NCBI GenBank assembly: GCA_019240835.1
Contig: JAFAXQ010000154.1
Location: forward strand, 1 to 48,963
Direction of reading: 5' to 3'
Length of the DNA: 48,963 nucleotides
Origin: Ktedonobacteraceae bacterium
GTDB taxonomy: Bacteria > Chloroflexota > Ktedonobacteria > Ktedonobacterales > Ktedonobacteraceae
Under the pieces are notes generated by a model, which saw only the letters and a program-made list of their open reading frames with translations, made no database searches and had not been told where the DNA came from. The stretch's first letter is position 1. Every line of letters starts with the position of its first letter. This document shows, piece by piece, positions 15,794 to 22,237 of the stretch. A program made the position numbers and the translations under genes.

Positions 15794-16772
15794 GTTTTAC
15801 CAGTCTGCTATATAAACGTTCAAGCTCATCGTGATTATTGAAGTGTAGGACTACTGTCCCCTTACCCCTGGTATCGCATTTGAGATCCACTTTCACCATA
15901 AGCGCGTCCCGAAACTGCGCCTCCAAGTCTTCTATCTCAGGAGAGCGGCGCAATTTGGGACTTATGCGCTCAAGAGCGGCATCAAGATCTTGGGCAGCTT
16001 TGATCTGTGTAGCAAGCTCTTCAGCTTGTCGTACGTTTAGACGCAGAGCAATAATCTTGCTCATAGCGGTCACCTGATCTTCTTCGCGTGTAATGCCAAT
16101 CAATGCGCGTGCATGGCCCTCGCTGAAATGTTCGGGCTGTTTTATTAACGCCTCGCGCACTTTGGCAGTAAGTTGCAGCAGGCGCAGCGAGTTCGCTATC
16201 GTCGAGCGATCTTTCCCCACCCTTTTCGCTATCAACTCCTGTGTCAGGCCAAACTCCTGCACTAAAGCTTGATAGGCCAGAGCCTCTTCGATAGGGTTGA
16301 GAGCGGCGCGCTGAATATTCTCGATCAGGGCTAATTCGAGCATCTGCTGTGCAGTGACTTCCTTGACTACCACGGGAACTTTGCTTAGACCAGCTAGGCG
16401 CGAAGCTCTCCAGCGTCGTTCGCCTGCGATGATCTGATAACATATGGCATTGGTGCTAGCTGCATTCGACTGCTCATTGTCGGCGAACCAGCCATTGGCC
16501 TCCCTTGTGCTCGTATCAGAACTACTCAGTGGTGTGACGACGATAGGCTGAATCAGCCCATGTTCTTTAATAGAAGCACTCAATTCCAGCAGTTTGGGAT
16601 CATCCTCGCTGAAAGCGCGTCGGGGCTGGCGCGGATTAGGAATGATGCTCTCAATTGCTACTTCAAGCGTCGTGGGGACTTCCGAGGCTTGTTGTGTTGA
16701 GGCCATGACCTCGGATGCACCAGAGATCAGAGCGTCGAGGCCACGTCCCAGGCCGAACTTTTGCTTAGCCAA
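15783..16772 (-). CDS. parB: chromosome partitioning protein ParB
   Basis: A 329-residue ParB/Spo0J-type protein that binds parS and spreads along DNA to load SMC and drive origin segregation with ParA. The N-terminal [12 protein letters not shown] motif contacts ParA. The CTPase region contains [12 protein letters not shown], then [15 protein letters not shown], and [17 protein letters not shown] follows. The helix-turn-helix is [24 protein letters not shown]. An insertion of about 30 residues (after PIVVTP, before YQIIAGERR) is longer than in typical ParB. It overlaps parA by 8 nt and dinB by 11 nt. No canonical parS site was noticed in the window. Confidence 0.95.
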   Translation of the reverse strand: MAKQKFGLGRGLDALISGASEVMASTQQASEVPTTLEVAIESIIPNPRQPRRAFSEDDPKLLELSASIKEHGLIQPIVVTPLSSSDTSTREANGWFADNEQSNAASTNAICYQIIAGERRWRASRLAGLSKVPVVVKEVTAQQMLELALIENIQRAALNPIEEALAYQALVQEFGLTQELIAKRVGKDRSTIANSLRLLQLTAKVREALIKQPEHFSEGHARALIGITREEDQVTAMSKIIALRLNVRQAEELATQIKAAQDLDAALERISPKLRRSPEIEDLEAQFRDALMVKVDLKCDTRGKGTVVLHFNNHDELERLYSRLVKREE

Positions 16773-17535
16773 GAGCCATTACCTCCTCAGCGAATGCACG
16801 ATAGGCCAGTGCTCCTGGAGAAGTAGGCTCATAATCAAGTATCGCCAGTCCAAAGCTGGGAGCCTCGCTCAGGCGCACATTGCGGTGGATGATCGTCTGA
16901 AAGGTTTTTTCAGGAAAGTGCCTGCGTACTTCTTTTACAATGTCGCCAGCTAAGCGCGTGCGTGGATCAAACATAGTAAGGAGAACGCCTGCAATCTCTA
17001 AATCCGCGTTCAGCCTATTCTTGACGATAGTAACGGTATTGAGTAGTTGCGTCAGACCCTCCAGTGCCAGATACTCACACTGAATAGGAATAATCACACC
17101 ATTAGCAGCGACGAGAGCATTGATGGTGAGTAAGCCGAGGGAAGGAGGACAATCGATAATGATATAATCACAGCGCTTCCGAATCGGCTCCAATGCACGT
17201 TTCAATCTCTGCTCACGTGCTATTGCCCCTACCAGTTCCATCTCCGCACCTGCTAGGTCTACAGTGCAGGGTGCGATTACCAATTCACGATGGTGTGACG
17301 GGACGATCACATCAAAGATTGAAAGTTCATCATTATCTTGGACAAGCAAATTGTAAATAGTATACGGCTTTCTGTTCTTTGCTGCGCCAGTGCTGCTAGA
17401 GGTATTAGCCTGTGGGTCCATATCGACGAGCAACACCTTGCGCCCTGCTGCGGCTAGATACGTAGCCAGATTAATGGCAGTTGTCGTCTTGCCTACACCT
17501 CCTTTCTGGTTAGCGATTGCAAACACTCTTGACAC
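16765..17535 (-). CDS. parA: chromosome partitioning ATPase ParA (Soj)
   Basis: A 256-residue Walker-type ParA/Soj ATPase. The deviant Walker A is [14 protein letters not shown] (about 10-23), LVDMDPQAN follows, and Walker B is [15 protein letters not shown]. No N-terminal HTH extension is present, so this is the short chromosomal type. GTG start; an in-frame TAG three codons upstream excludes a longer form. The SD is weak. A strong promoter lies about 100 nt upstream. First gene of the parA-parB-dinB operon. Confidence 0.96.
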   Translation of the reverse strand: MSRVFAIANQKGGVGKTTTAINLATYLAAAGRKVLLVDMDPQANTSSSTGAAKNRKPYTIYNLLVQDNDELSIFDVIVPSHHRELVIAPCTVDLAGAEMELVGAIAREQRLKRALEPIRKRCDYIIIDCPPSLGLLTINALVAANGVIIPIQCEYLALEGLTQLLNTVTIVKNRLNADLEIAGVLLTMFDPRTRLAGDIVKEVRRHFPEKTFQTIIHRNVRLSEAPSFGLAILDYEPTSPGALAYRAFAEEVMALG

Positions 17536-17615
17536 AGGTTGCTACCACGCCTTTCGTCTTACGATGTGTGATCCAATGTGACACCTATACGGCTCAGATT
17601 TCCTGCCACACTGCC

Positions 17616-17644
17616 ATTGTAACAAATGTACGAGCCAGTTTCAA
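17616..17644 (-). promoter_or_regulatory. parA promoter
   Basis: On the minus strand, TTGAAA (17639-17644), a 17-bp spacer and TACAAT (17616-17621). It lies in the gap between parA and the membrane-protein gene upstream, giving a leader of about 75 nt. Confidence 0.65.
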
Positions 17645-17700
17645 TCCTCGGTGGTTTGTAGGGCACTGTCGCAAAGCCTGCGATTCGGTTTCTTCCCCGT

Positions 17701-18210
17701 TCACAGTGTAACGCGGTTTCCCCCTGCAGGCATAGTAAAACGCAAAAAGCCACCCCCCGCCAAGCGCGTGCATACAACGCAGAGCGTGAAGAGAGCAAAC
17801 AGCAACGCCATAGTCTTCAGTTCAGAGAAGCCGAAATCGACGAGGCTGAGATGATTGGCACCGAGCGTGAAGAGGCGCACAAGGACTGGACCATGTTGTA
17901 TACCGCCTAGCGAGCTCACGGGCAGACCAAGCGTGAGGCTCGCTACTAGGTCAATACTAAAACAGATCGCTGCCAGCCGTGGTCCGAGCAACCAGAAGCG
18001 CTTACTAAGTCGCTCGTGCTTTGTTGAGGCAATGCGGCGTGTTGCCCAAAAGGGTGCGATAAGGTACTGCAGTGCCAGAAAGAGCAAGGGAGCGGCAACG
18101 TAGGTCCAGTCGGGAAAAATGGCAGGATTGATCAAGGCACCGAGTCGTCCGAGCGTGTAGAGGATAACACCCTCTAGCACGCCACGACGATAACTCACTT
18201 TGTTGAACAT
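17701..18210 (-). CDS. integral membrane protein of unknown function
   Basis: A 169-residue hydrophobic protein with about four predicted membrane segments (GVILYTLGRLGALI; VAAPLLFLALQYLIAPFWA; LAAICFSIDLVASLTLGLPV; TMALLFALFTLCVVCTRLAGG). No family recognised. The ATG at 18210 is preferred over the TTG at 18219 because AGGGG lies 9 nt upstream of the ATG. It follows fmdB by 18 bp on the same strand, so the two are probably one transcript from the 18512-18540 promoter. Confidence 0.68.
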   Translation of the reverse strand: MFNKVSYRRGVLEGVILYTLGRLGALINPAIFPDWTYVAAPLLFLALQYLIAPFWATRRIASTKHERLSKRFWLLGPRLAAICFSIDLVASLTLGLPVSSLGGIQHGPVLVRLFTLGANHLSLVDFGFSELKTMALLFALFTLCVVCTRLAGGGFLRFTMPAGGNRVTL

Positions 18211-18228
18211 GGATGACAACCCCTAGGG

Positions 18229-18465
18229 TTAGTGGCAACCGCAATCGCCACTGCCACAGGCGCAACCGCTCATCGACGGGGCAGTATCATCATATTCATA
18301 TGATCCATCATCCCCACTGCCATGAGCCAAGGCGAAGAGAGAAAGCAAGCGACGTACTTTTTCGCTATGGCACTTCATACAGACAACGTCATTAGCATGT
18401 CTATGACTAACAAGTAATTCGAACCTGGATTTGCAGTTAGAGCAGTAATACTCGTACAATGGCAT
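18229..18465 (-). CDS. FmdB-family zinc-ribbon protein
   Basis: A 78-residue protein beginning MPLYEYYCSNCKSRFELL, the signature of the FmdB/CxxC zinc-ribbon family, with the second pair CMKCHSEKVRRL completing the ribbon. The C-terminus adds a Cys/Gly-rich tail (SGCACGSGDCGCH), seen in some members. The family is named from a putative regulator of formamidase/amidase genes; real functions are mostly unknown. GGAGGTAA lies 6 nt before the ATG. First gene of a pair with the membrane protein. Confidence 0.85.
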   Translation of the reverse strand: MPLYEYYCSNCKSRFELLVSHRHANDVVCMKCHSEKVRRLLSLFALAHGSGDDGSYEYDDTAPSMSGCACGSGDCGCH

Positions 18466-18511
18466 AGTGGGTTACCTCCGGTCTATGAGAAACGCTACAT
18501 AATTATTGCAT

Positions 18512-18540
18512 ATTGTAGTGTCTGATTCGGATATCGTCAA
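18512..18540 (-). promoter_or_regulatory. fmdB promoter
   Basis: On the minus strand, TTGACG (18535-18540), a 17-bp spacer and TACAAT (18512-18517), about 47 nt before the fmdB ATG. Confidence 0.7.
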
Positions 18541-18562
18541 GGGAGCATTATACAATCTTTAG

Positions 18563-18618
18563 GCCTTTGATAGCGAAATCTCGCGTTCTAGTGACCGCTT
18601 GCTTTCGCTATCAAAGGC
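18563..18618. terminator. 16-bp stem hairpin at the end of the TnpB remnant
   Basis: GCCTTTGATAGCGAAA and TTTCGCTATCAAAGGC form a perfect 16-bp stem with a 24-nt loop. It follows the TnpB-like remnant on the minus strand and precedes the fmdB promoter, so it may be a transcription terminator. It could also be an end of the degraded element. Confidence 0.55.
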
Positions 18619-18687
18619 TTGTTCTTTAGCTTCGTGAGGGGAACGACAATCCTCACTGGATGGACTACCAGGGATGCCAGCATCCCT

Positions 18688-18909
18688 TTACCATCCTCTA
18701 CCCCCTCCGTCCCGAAGGCATTGGGAGCTACTTTGCGTCATGCGCTTGTCCATCTCGGCATAGCGTAGCCATGCCCCACCAGCACAAAAGGTTTGGCGTA
18801 TCTCGTAGAGTGCGGCATTGTACAAGTTTTTGGAGGCAAAGGAAGCTGCATCAATGGCGGCAAAACGGGGGTCACTGCGATTGATAACGTGCTGTTCTGT
18901 TAACTGCAT
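18688..18909 (-). pseudogene. TnpB (IS605 OrfB) N-terminal remnant
   Basis: From the ATG at 18909 (SD AAAGGAAG) the product begins with HVINRSDPRFAAID then FASKNLYNAALYEIRQTF and LRYAEMDKRM, which I recognise as the N-terminus of IS200/IS605-family TnpB. After about 55 residues similarity stops and the frame ends, so the RuvC nuclease core is missing. Downstream DNA keeps small hairpins (GGGATG-CCAG-CATCCC at 18671-18686; GTGAGG/CCTCAC at 18634-18656) reminiscent of the 3' RNA region of such elements. This looks like an internal-deletion relic. It starts 20 bp after the 118-aa gene on the same strand. Confidence 0.68.
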
Positions 18910-18928
18910 GAGACTGCTTCCTTTCGTG

Positions 18929-19285
18929 CTAGAACCCGTAGGAACAGGCCGTCCATCCCCCAATGAAGCCACGTTGCCATTCTCGCTTGTCGACACCGGA
19001 CAGGGTAGCAGGAATGTACTGTCGAGTTAGATGAGCATACTCATAGCCGGTTAGGAAGAGGTATGCGCCCCATTCATCTTCCTCTTCCATCTGCGCATAG
19101 GCGCGGCGTGCGGCAAGATAGCCCTCGTGGAAGGTGGGCGAGACCTCAAAGTGGGACTTGCCCACACGCAGCGGAAGGTACGCACGAAGCTTGACAGAAG
19201 CAGGGGTGCTGTCCTGCTCATCAAGGGTTGTGCTGGCAGGACAAGGAAACGGGGTAGTGGCTGGAACGTGCATCTGATCTAACAT
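18929..19285 (-). CDS. hypothetical protein (118 aa)
   Basis: A hydrophilic protein with a proline-rich start and a C-terminal half (SPTFHEGYLAARRAYAQMEEEDEWGAYLFLTGYEYAHLTRQY, then REWQRGFIGGWTACSYG) that suggests a small alpha-helical domain with many aromatics. No family recognised. AAAGGAG lies 10 nt before the ATG. It is expressed from the minus-strand promoter of the divergent region at 19564-19592, implying an untranslated leader of about 270 nt with a strong hairpin. Confidence 0.62.
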   Translation of the reverse strand: MLDQMHVPATTPFPCPASTTLDEQDSTPASVKLRAYLPLRVGKSHFEVSPTFHEGYLAARRAYAQMEEEDEWGAYLFLTGYEYAHLTRQYIPATLSGVDKREWQRGFIGGWTACSYGF

Positions 19286-19384
19286 GATGTTGCATCTCCT
19301 TTGTGCTTGACAGCTAGACCCTCAGGCAGGTATCATCCCGCGTGAGAGCCTAGGTCACGGTTAACTATGGCTAGACTCTTACGG

Positions 19385-19413
19385 CTAGCTCGCGTGTTCG
19401 AGACGCGAGCTAG
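19385..19413. promoter_or_regulatory. 11-bp stem hairpin in the leader of the 118-aa gene
   Basis: CTAGCTCGCGT/ACGCGAGCTAG with loop GTTCGAG, perfect. On the plus strand it is followed by GTTTTAC. It lies about 100 nt upstream of the minus-strand start codon at 19285 in the predicted leader, so it may be a regulatory RNA structure for that gene. The rest of 19286-19530 has no gene I can support. Confidence 0.45.
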
Positions 19414-19530
19414 GTTTTACGCTCTAAGAATAACGCACTACGAGCAATCATGACGACAAGGCTCTCTTGAGGAACGTGCAAGCAACTATGCGCCTAGCCG
19501 TTTCTCAAGTCCGATCAGTTCACCATCTCT

Positions 19531-19556
19531 AACTGTGTCTAGTGTGTGTACTGTGT
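19531..19556 (+). promoter_or_regulatory. operator-like repeat R1
   Basis: A 26-bp sequence beginning AACTGTGTCTAGTGTGTGTA. The reverse complement of R2 (19601-19626) matches at 24 of 26 positions. It sits at the predicted start site of the minus-strand promoter, where a bound repressor would block transcription of the 118-aa gene. Confidence 0.6.
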
Positions 19557-19563
19557 ACTATAC

Positions 19564-19592
19564 ATAGTACCTCAAAGATGTTGTTTTGTCAA
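19564..19592 (-). promoter_or_regulatory. minus-strand promoter for the 118-aa gene
   Basis: TTGACA (19587-19592), a 17-bp spacer and TACTAT (19564-19569) on the minus strand. It is located between the two arms of the 26-bp inverted repeat. Confidence 0.65.
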
Positions 19593-19600
19593 GTATAAAG

Positions 19601-19626
19601 ACACAATACACACATTAGACACAGTT
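19601..19626 (-). promoter_or_regulatory. operator-like repeat R2 (inverted copy of R1)
   Basis: ACACAATACACACATTAGAC and the following 6 bp are the inverted copy of R1. It lies upstream of both divergent -35 boxes, between the two promoters. Confidence 0.6.
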
Positions 19627-19645
19627 AGGTACGTATGACAGGGAA

Positions 19646-19667
19646 AACTGTGTCCATTGTGTTTTGT
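19646..19667 (+). promoter_or_regulatory. operator-like repeat R3 (partial direct copy of R1)
   Basis: AACTGTGTCCATTGTG shares its first nine bases and the TGTG pattern with R1 and overlaps the plus-strand -35 box, a position suited to autorepression of the HTH gene. Confidence 0.45.
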
Positions 19668-19685
19668 ATGTGAAAGTTTTATAAT
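19657..19685 (+). promoter_or_regulatory. plus-strand promoter for the HTH/acyltransferase-like gene
   Basis: TTGTGT (19657-19662), a 17-bp spacer and a perfect TATAAT (19680-19685). The start site would fall near 19692, only about 11 nt before the short leader ORF and about 30 nt before the TTG start. Confidence 0.6.
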
Positions 19686-19702
19686 ACAGGAGAGAAACAG
19701 AA

Positions 19703-19756
19703 ATGAGGACAAGCAAAGACGTTGAGTTTTCAGCAACTACCAGAAGTTTTTTATAA
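19703..19756 (+). CDS. possible 17-codon leader ORF overlapping the HTH gene
   Basis: ATG at 19703 has the best Shine-Dalgarno in the area (AGGAG, 10 nt upstream) and encodes MRTSKDVEFSATTRSFL before a TAA. It overlaps the first codons of the HTH gene in another frame. It may serve translational coupling, or it may show that the true N-terminus of the HTH protein lies in this frame and a base was lost. Confidence 0.35.
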   Translation: MRTSKDVEFSATTRSFL

Positions 19757-20537
19757 CAATAAAACAGCCCGCGAAAAACTTGGCATGACACGAGATGCCT
19801 TTAATCATTATGTTAAGACAGGAGCCATTACACCCACAAAGATTATCGGAAAGTACCGATACTTTGCGAAAAGCGAAATAGATTTGCTAGCTCGATCTAT
19901 TCAGACAGCGATACTTACCGCCAAATCTCCGCATATTCAGTTCAAAAAGGCAACACTGGATCAGCAAGAGGAGGAATTGGAATTAGCGGAGTTGACATTT
20001 GGCGAGAGAACAAAGGCATTCCACCAGTATCGTCGCCAATTGCTTGAGATAAACCCCGACATGTCGTACTACTTGTACGATGGAAAATACATGACGGCTT
20101 CCATTAACATTGTACCGCTTAGCCATGAGGGCATCCTCAAGTTTAAGGAAGGTGAACGGGGATGGCTCATGGGCGACTATATTGAGCAGTTCAAGCCTGG
20201 CAAAGTAGAGTTGATTATCATTGACATGATGACAACGCCTTTGGCTCCAGCAAATAAACGGAAGGTGTATGCAGTTCGCCTCTTGCTTGGACTAGAAGCA
20301 GTTCTTATTGATTGGGCGAACCTAGGTATTGAGATTGTCAGCATCTATGCGTGCGGGGGAACGCCAGACGGACGAGAAATACTAGAGAATGCACATTTCG
20401 TGTACTTAGGAGAACCGCGCCCTAATCGACATATCTACGAATTAGAGATTGCCACATCCGGCTTGCATGTTCTTGAGCCTTACAGGCAAGCTTTGCAAGC
20501 ATACAAAGAGAAGAATTCCGTAGATGCGGTAGAGTAG
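19722..20537 (+). CDS. HTH DNA-binding protein with C-terminal GNAT-like domain
   Basis: A 271-residue protein. Residues 8-55 (VFYNNKTAREKLGMTRDAFNHYVKTGAI, then KIIGKYRYFAKSEIDLL) read as a MerR/excisionase-type winged helix. After a charged linker, residues ~95-260 (VELIIIDMMTTPL, then KVYAVRLLLGLEAVLIDWANLGIEIVSIYACGGTPDGREILENAHFVYLG) look like a GNAT acyltransferase-like fold; the assignment is tentative. The TTG start has only a distant AGGA (12 nt), so initiation may depend on the overlapping leader ORF. The upstream inverted-repeat operator suggests autoregulation and control of the divergent 118-aa gene. It precedes the IscB element; functional linkage is unproven. Confidence 0.62.
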   Translation: MSFQQLPEVFYNNKTAREKLGMTRDAFNHYVKTGAITPTKIIGKYRYFAKSEIDLLARSIQTAILTAKSPHIQFKKATLDQQEEELELAELTFGERTKAFHQYRRQLLEINPDMSYYLYDGKYMTASINIVPLSHEGILKFKEGERGWLMGDYIEQFKPGKVELIIIDMMTTPLAPANKRKVYAVRLLLGLEAVLIDWANLGIEIVSIYACGGTPDGREILENAHFVYLGEPRPNRHIYELEIATSGLHVLEPYRQALQAYKEKNSVDAVE

Positions 20538-20646
20538 ATTCGGACGGAGCTGCGAACAAAAGTGTCAGAAAACGCTAGATTTGTCTACAGTTCTTGAAAC
20601 GTGATCACACTACAGTGTAGCACACTATAGAAGGAACACATATCTT

Positions 20647-20880
20647 GTCAAGAACCCCTCCCGTAGAATGGGAGAGGCTTGTGTGCAAGCAGAAGCCTGA
20701 TCTTGACCAGACTCAGCCTGTAAGGGCTCTGTTAGAGACGAATGTATAGGTACCTACGGGTGCGAGGCCAGCCTGTAGCTCTACGGTCACTCATTAAACA
20801 GGTGTACGGGTGAAGCCAGTGTGAGTGACATTTGAAACCGTCGCATAACTTTGTCGAGGCCACCATTACCCTAGCAATAG
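20647..20880 (+). ncRNA. putative omega-RNA scaffold for IscB
   Basis: This region directly upstream of iscB is rich in nested complementarity. GTCAAGA (20647-20653) pairs with TCTTGAC (20701-20707) and encloses hairpins CTCCC/GGGAG and CTTGTGTGCAAG; AGCC-TGTAAG-GGCT follows; GTCACTCA (20786-20793) pairs with TGAGTGAC (20822-20829). In known IscB systems the omega-RNA is encoded immediately 5' of iscB, with the guide at its 5' end, so the guide would be the ~16 nt just before this scaffold. The exact 5' and 3' ends are inferred. Confidence 0.72.
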
Positions 20881-20890
20881 GAGGCTCATC

Positions 20891-22207
20891 ATGAGCAAGG
20901 TGTTTGTGCTGGATACGATGCATCGGGCACTTGACCCAGTGCGTCCTGGATATGCACGTACATTGTTATCATCGGGGAAAGCTGCTGTGTTCCGTCGCTC
21001 TCCCTTTACTATTATCCTGAAAAAGGAAGTGCCTGAACCAATTACACCACCACTCCGCTTGAAGATCGACCCTGGCAGCAAAACCACAGGGCTTGCTGTG
21101 GTCAACGATGCATCAGGGGAAGTGGTCTTTGCTGCCGAATTGCAGCATCGGGGACACACAATTAAGAAAGCTTTAGATGTTCGTCGCGCTGTGCGGCGAA
21201 ATCGGAGACAACGCCAAACCCGCTATCGTCAACCTCGCTTCAAGAATAGAAAGAGGTCAAAAGGCTGGCTCCCACCTTCGCTAGAAAGTCGCATTGCCAA
21301 TGTACTAACTTGGGCACAGCGACTTATGCGGTTGTGCCCTATTGCGGCGATCTCACAAGAGGTAGTCAAATTTGACTTACAGAAGCAAGACCATCCAGAG
21401 ATAGCAGGAGTGCAGTATCAGCAGGGAGAACTCTTTGGCTACGAGGTACGAGAGTATCTGCTAGAGAAGTGGGGACGGCACTGTGCCTACTGTAATGCAA
21501 AGGACGTCCCACTGCAAGTGGAGCATATCACACCGCGTGCCAGAGGAGGCAGCAACCGTGTGGGCAATCTCACCCTCGCTTGTGAGCCGTGCAACATGAA
21601 GAAAGGCACGCAAGCTATCACGACCTTCCTTGCCAACAAGCCTGATGTGTTGAAACGGGTACTTGCCCAAGCCAAAGCTCCTCTCAAGGATGCTGCTGCG
21701 GTCAATACCACTCGTTTGGCACTCTATGATCGACTCAAAGCCTTTGGGCTGCCTATAGAATGTGGCTCAGGCGGTTTAACCAAGTACAACCGCACAACAC
21801 GCGGGCTGGCTAAGACCCACTGGTGTGATGCAGCCTGTGTGGGCAAGAGCACGCCCGATGTCCTGTGTGTCAAGGCAGTGGTGCCACTGCTCATCATGGC
21901 GACGGGGCACGGTTCACGACAAATGTGCCGCATGAACAAGCACGGTTTCCCACGCACCGGACCGAAGCAAGCGAAGTCGGTCAAAGGCTTCCAGACGGGG
22001 GATATGGTACGGGCTGTCGTGGCCACAGGTAAGAAGCAAGGAACATATGTCGGGCGTGTGGCCGTACGGACACGTGGCATCTTCAACATCACGACCGCAC
22101 AGGGCGTGGTTGCTGACATTCCTGCTCGTTTCTGTGTCCTTATTGCGCATAGTGATGGGTACAAGTATTCCCAGCGAAAGGAGGCGGCACTTCCTCCCTC
22201 AGCCTGA
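20891..22207 (+). CDS. iscB: RNA-guided nuclease IscB
   Basis: A 438-residue IscB, the family ancestral to Cas9. The N-terminal PLMP-like domain is ALDPVRPGYARTLLSSGKAAV. RuvC-I is LKIDPGSKTTGLAVV with Asp60. The arginine-rich bridge helix is RRAVRRNRRQRQTRYRQPRF. RuvC-II is ISQEVVKFD with Glu157. The HNH is CAYC, QVEHITPRARGGSN and CEPCN with the EH pair at 211-212. RuvC-III is KTHWCDAACVG with His310 and Asp313. All catalytic residues are present, so it should cleave both strands. The C-terminal 110 residues form the target-motif-interacting domain. GGAGG lies 8 nt before the ATG. Known IscBs are omega-RNA guided. Confidence 0.95.
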   Translation: MSKVFVLDTMHRALDPVRPGYARTLLSSGKAAVFRRSPFTIILKKEVPEPITPPLRLKIDPGSKTTGLAVVNDASGEVVFAAELQHRGHTIKKALDVRRAVRRNRRQRQTRYRQPRFKNRKRSKGWLPPSLESRIANVLTWAQRLMRLCPIAAISQEVVKFDLQKQDHPEIAGVQYQQGELFGYEVREYLLEKWGRHCAYCNAKDVPLQVEHITPRARGGSNRVGNLTLACEPCNMKKGTQAITTFLANKPDVLKRVLAQAKAPLKDAAAVNTTRLALYDRLKAFGLPIECGSGGLTKYNRTTRGLAKTHWCDAACVGKSTPDVLCVKAVVPLLIMATGHGSRQMCRMNKHGFPRTGPKQAKSVKGFQTGDMVRAVVATGKKQGTYVGRVAVRTRGIFNITTAQGVVADIPARFCVLIAHSDGYKYSQRKEAALPPSA

Positions 22208-22229
22208 AGGCGTGCGGGTACCTGTGCCG
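22185..22229 (+). repeat. right-end structure of the IscB element
   Basis: CGGCAC and GTGCCG form an outer 6-bp stem around a region that contains the iscB stop codon, as often seen at right ends of IS605-type elements. The next bases, TGATTTTTATG, are the ychF start region. Confidence 0.45.
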
Positions 22230-22237
22230 TGATTTTT

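Larger units (their letters stand above)
20607..22229 (+). mobile_element. solo IscB element (IS200/IS605 superfamily, no TnpA)
   Basis: Approximate limits. The left side contains a small palindrome ACACTACAGTGT (20607-20618) and the omega-RNA scaffold; the right side ends with a 6-bp stem CGGCAC/GTGCCG (22185-22190/22224-22229) that includes the IscB stop codon. No TnpA transposase is present, so movement would need TnpA supplied in trans. The right end stops 8 bp before the ychF ATG. Exact ends need comparison with an empty site. Confidence 0.55.

Noticed and set aside
16021-16443. 140-aa minus-strand ORF inside parB
   Set aside because: Alternate-frame shadow of a well-conserved parB reading frame.
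15783-17535. parS site near parAB
   Set aside because: No TGTTTCACGTGAAACA-like palindrome was noticed in or around the operon.
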